Source: Hyphomicrobiales bacterium
GTDB lineage: Bacteria; Pseudomonadota; Alphaproteobacteria; Rhizobiales; Rhizobiaceae
DNA: 64,000 nt
Direction: 5' to 3'
Assembly (NCBI GenBank): GCA_900467185.1
Contig: UBPA01000003.1
Coordinates: forward strand, 248,001 to 312,000
Shown here: positions 63,207 to 64,000 of the stretch, piece after piece
Layout: each line of letters begins with the position of its first letter
How positions within the stretch are numbered: position 1 is the first letter of the stretch
The notes under the pieces: generated by a model
What the model saw: the letters and a program-made list of their open reading frames with translations, nothing else
What the model was told of the DNA's origin: nothing
The model's database searches: none
Translations under genes and position numbers: made by a program

Positions 63207-64000
63207 TCAGAGATACAGCTGATACGACGCCGGCACGAAGCGGTAGCCGGCGTCCAGCTTCTCGGCATAGCCGATGGACGGAAACGGCATGTGGTAGCCG
63301 ATGAAGGGCAGCCGCTCGGAGGCCACCATGTCGAACACCTTGCGGCGCGACGCCGCAGCCTTCTCCTTGTCCATGTCGAACTTCACCTGCCAGTCAGGCT
63401 GCTGGAGCGACAGGACGTAGTGGTTGGCCGTATCGGCCGTGAGCATGAGATCCTTGCCCTGCGAGGAGACGCGGAAGACCATGTGGCCGGGCGAGTGGCC
63501 GAAGGCGGCCATGGCCGTAATTCCCGGTGCAACATCGGCGCCATCGCCGATCAGCGTCGCCTTTTCCACCAGCGGCACGACGTTCTTCAGCACGGCCTTG
63601 TGGCCGCCCTCGGCGGGCGAGCCCATGCGGGCCGGATCCTTCCAGAAGGCGAGTTCCGTCTCGCCCATGACATAGCGCGCATTGGGAAAGGCCGGCTTGC
63701 CGCCGTCCATGAGGCCGTTGATATGATCGCCATGCATGTGGGTGAGAACCACGAGCGTGATGCTTTCCGGCGGATAGCCTGCGGCCCGAAGACCCTCCAG
63801 AAGCAGGCCGGTGCCGGCGGCACGCCCCGCCTCGCCATTGCCGGTGTCGAACAGCACCACATCGGACCCGGTCTCCACGACCACGGGCGAAAAGCCGTTG
63901 ACGAAGCGGTCGGTCGGCAGAAAATTCTTCTCCAGAAGCGCCGCCACGGCCTCCGGCGGCTGGTCGATGCCGAAGGTCTCGCCCGGCTTGTCGGCAAACC
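63207..64000 (-). CDS. MBL-fold metallo-hydrolase, 5' end outside the window
   Basis: The C-terminal 263 residues of a metallo-beta-lactamase-fold hydrolase are visible; the gene starts beyond the right edge. The metal-binding motif LTHMHGDHINGL is intact, followed by GHSPGHMVFRVSS and LTADTANHY with the further His and Asp ligands. The type resembles secreted or cytosolic lactonase-like quorum-quenching or general MBL hydrolases. The visible N-terminal part FADKPGETFGIDQPPEAVAA continues in frame to the edge, so a signal peptide may lie beyond. Substrate unknown. Confidence 0.88.
   Translation of the reverse strand, partial: FADKPGETFGIDQPPEAVAALLEKNFLPTDRFVNGFSPVVVETGSDVVLFDTGNGEAGRAAGTGLLLEGLRAAGYPPESITLVVLTHMHGDHINGLMDGGKPAFPNARYVMGETELAFWKDPARMGSPAEGGHKAVLKNVVPLVEKATLIGDGADVAPGITAMAAFGHSPGHMVFRVSSQGKDLMLTADTANHYVLSLQQPDWQVKFDMDKEKAAASRRKVFDMVASERLPFIGYHMPFPSIGYAEKLDAGYRFVPASYQLYL

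Overview
This is a 64 kb stretch of GC-rich chromosome from an alphaproteobacterium, most likely a member of the Rhizobiaceae (Hyphomicrobiales). The placement rests on gene content and control elements typical of that family: an ArsR-methyltransferase regulator coupled to metF with a SahR-like operator, a lumazine synthase of the RibH2 type behind an FMN riboswitch, CbtB-CbtA behind a cobalamin riboswitch, TGA-N9-TCA (RirA/IRO-like) boxes before an iron-uptake operon, a CtrA-like box, and several short palindromic repeats of rhizobial style. No phage, transposase, plasmid or CRISPR locus was seen, and no tRNA or rRNA gene.

Layout. 1-8.2 kb: 5' part of metF with its regulator, a P-loop kinase-like gene, ettA, a secreted protein of unknown function, an alpha/beta hydrolase, a phosphatase-like gene and an aldose-epimerase-like gene. 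8.3-15 kb: an L,D-transpeptidase, a FAD oxidoreductase, an orphan ParA ATPase with a CtrA-like box, and a translationally coupled aldehyde dehydrogenase/iron alcohol dehydrogenase pair. 15-15.8 kb: an overlapping XRE/PIN toxin-antitoxin pair. 15.9-25.1 kb: a nitrogen-compound uptake and breakdown cluster (glutamine-synthetase-like ligase, APC permease, N-formylglutamate-amidohydrolase-like enzyme, RpiR regulator, four-gene PotABCD-like ABC importer). 25.2-27 kb: FMN riboswitch, ribH2, msrA. 27-31.9 kb: TonB siderophore receptor, FhuF-like reductase and siderophore-binding protein, then a DUF892 ferritin-like gene. 32-38.3 kb: small proteins, cobalamin riboswitch with cbtBA, a glycoamylase/beta-1,2-glucanase-like protein, a VWA protein and a flavin amine oxidase. 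38.4-42.7 kb: racemase and two ABC permeases without their partner genes, a palindromic repeat, and hisS. 42.9-50.8 kb: a small metal/copper-type cluster, tag, two more L,D-transpeptidases, a GntR regulator, Nudix and Pit phosphate transporter, rsmE. 50.9-64 kb: gshA, a DUF937 protein, DUF1127, a LysR regulator, a xanthine/uracil-type permease, divergent katA/oxyR, bdhA, a MAPEG protein, guaB, a DUF1476 protein and a truncated metallo-hydrolase.

How it works together. Three themes recur. (i) Acquisition and breakdown of amino compounds: the 10-25 kb region holds all enzyme types of a gamma-glutamylation route (ligase, FAD oxidase, alcohol and aldehyde dehydrogenases, amidohydrolase, importers), although split by an orphan ParA gene and a toxin-antitoxin pair. 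(ii) Metal handling: siderophore iron, cobalt and a probable copper-related cluster, with matching control signals. (iii) Redox defence: msrA, gshA, an LsrB-like LysR regulator, and katA/oxyR. The most unusual sequence observation is a low-GC patch of about 350-400 bp inside hisS, in frame, which looks like an imported segment. A second is a pair of about 105-bp dispersed repeats whose TAG-bearing ends supply the stop codons of the adjoining genes.
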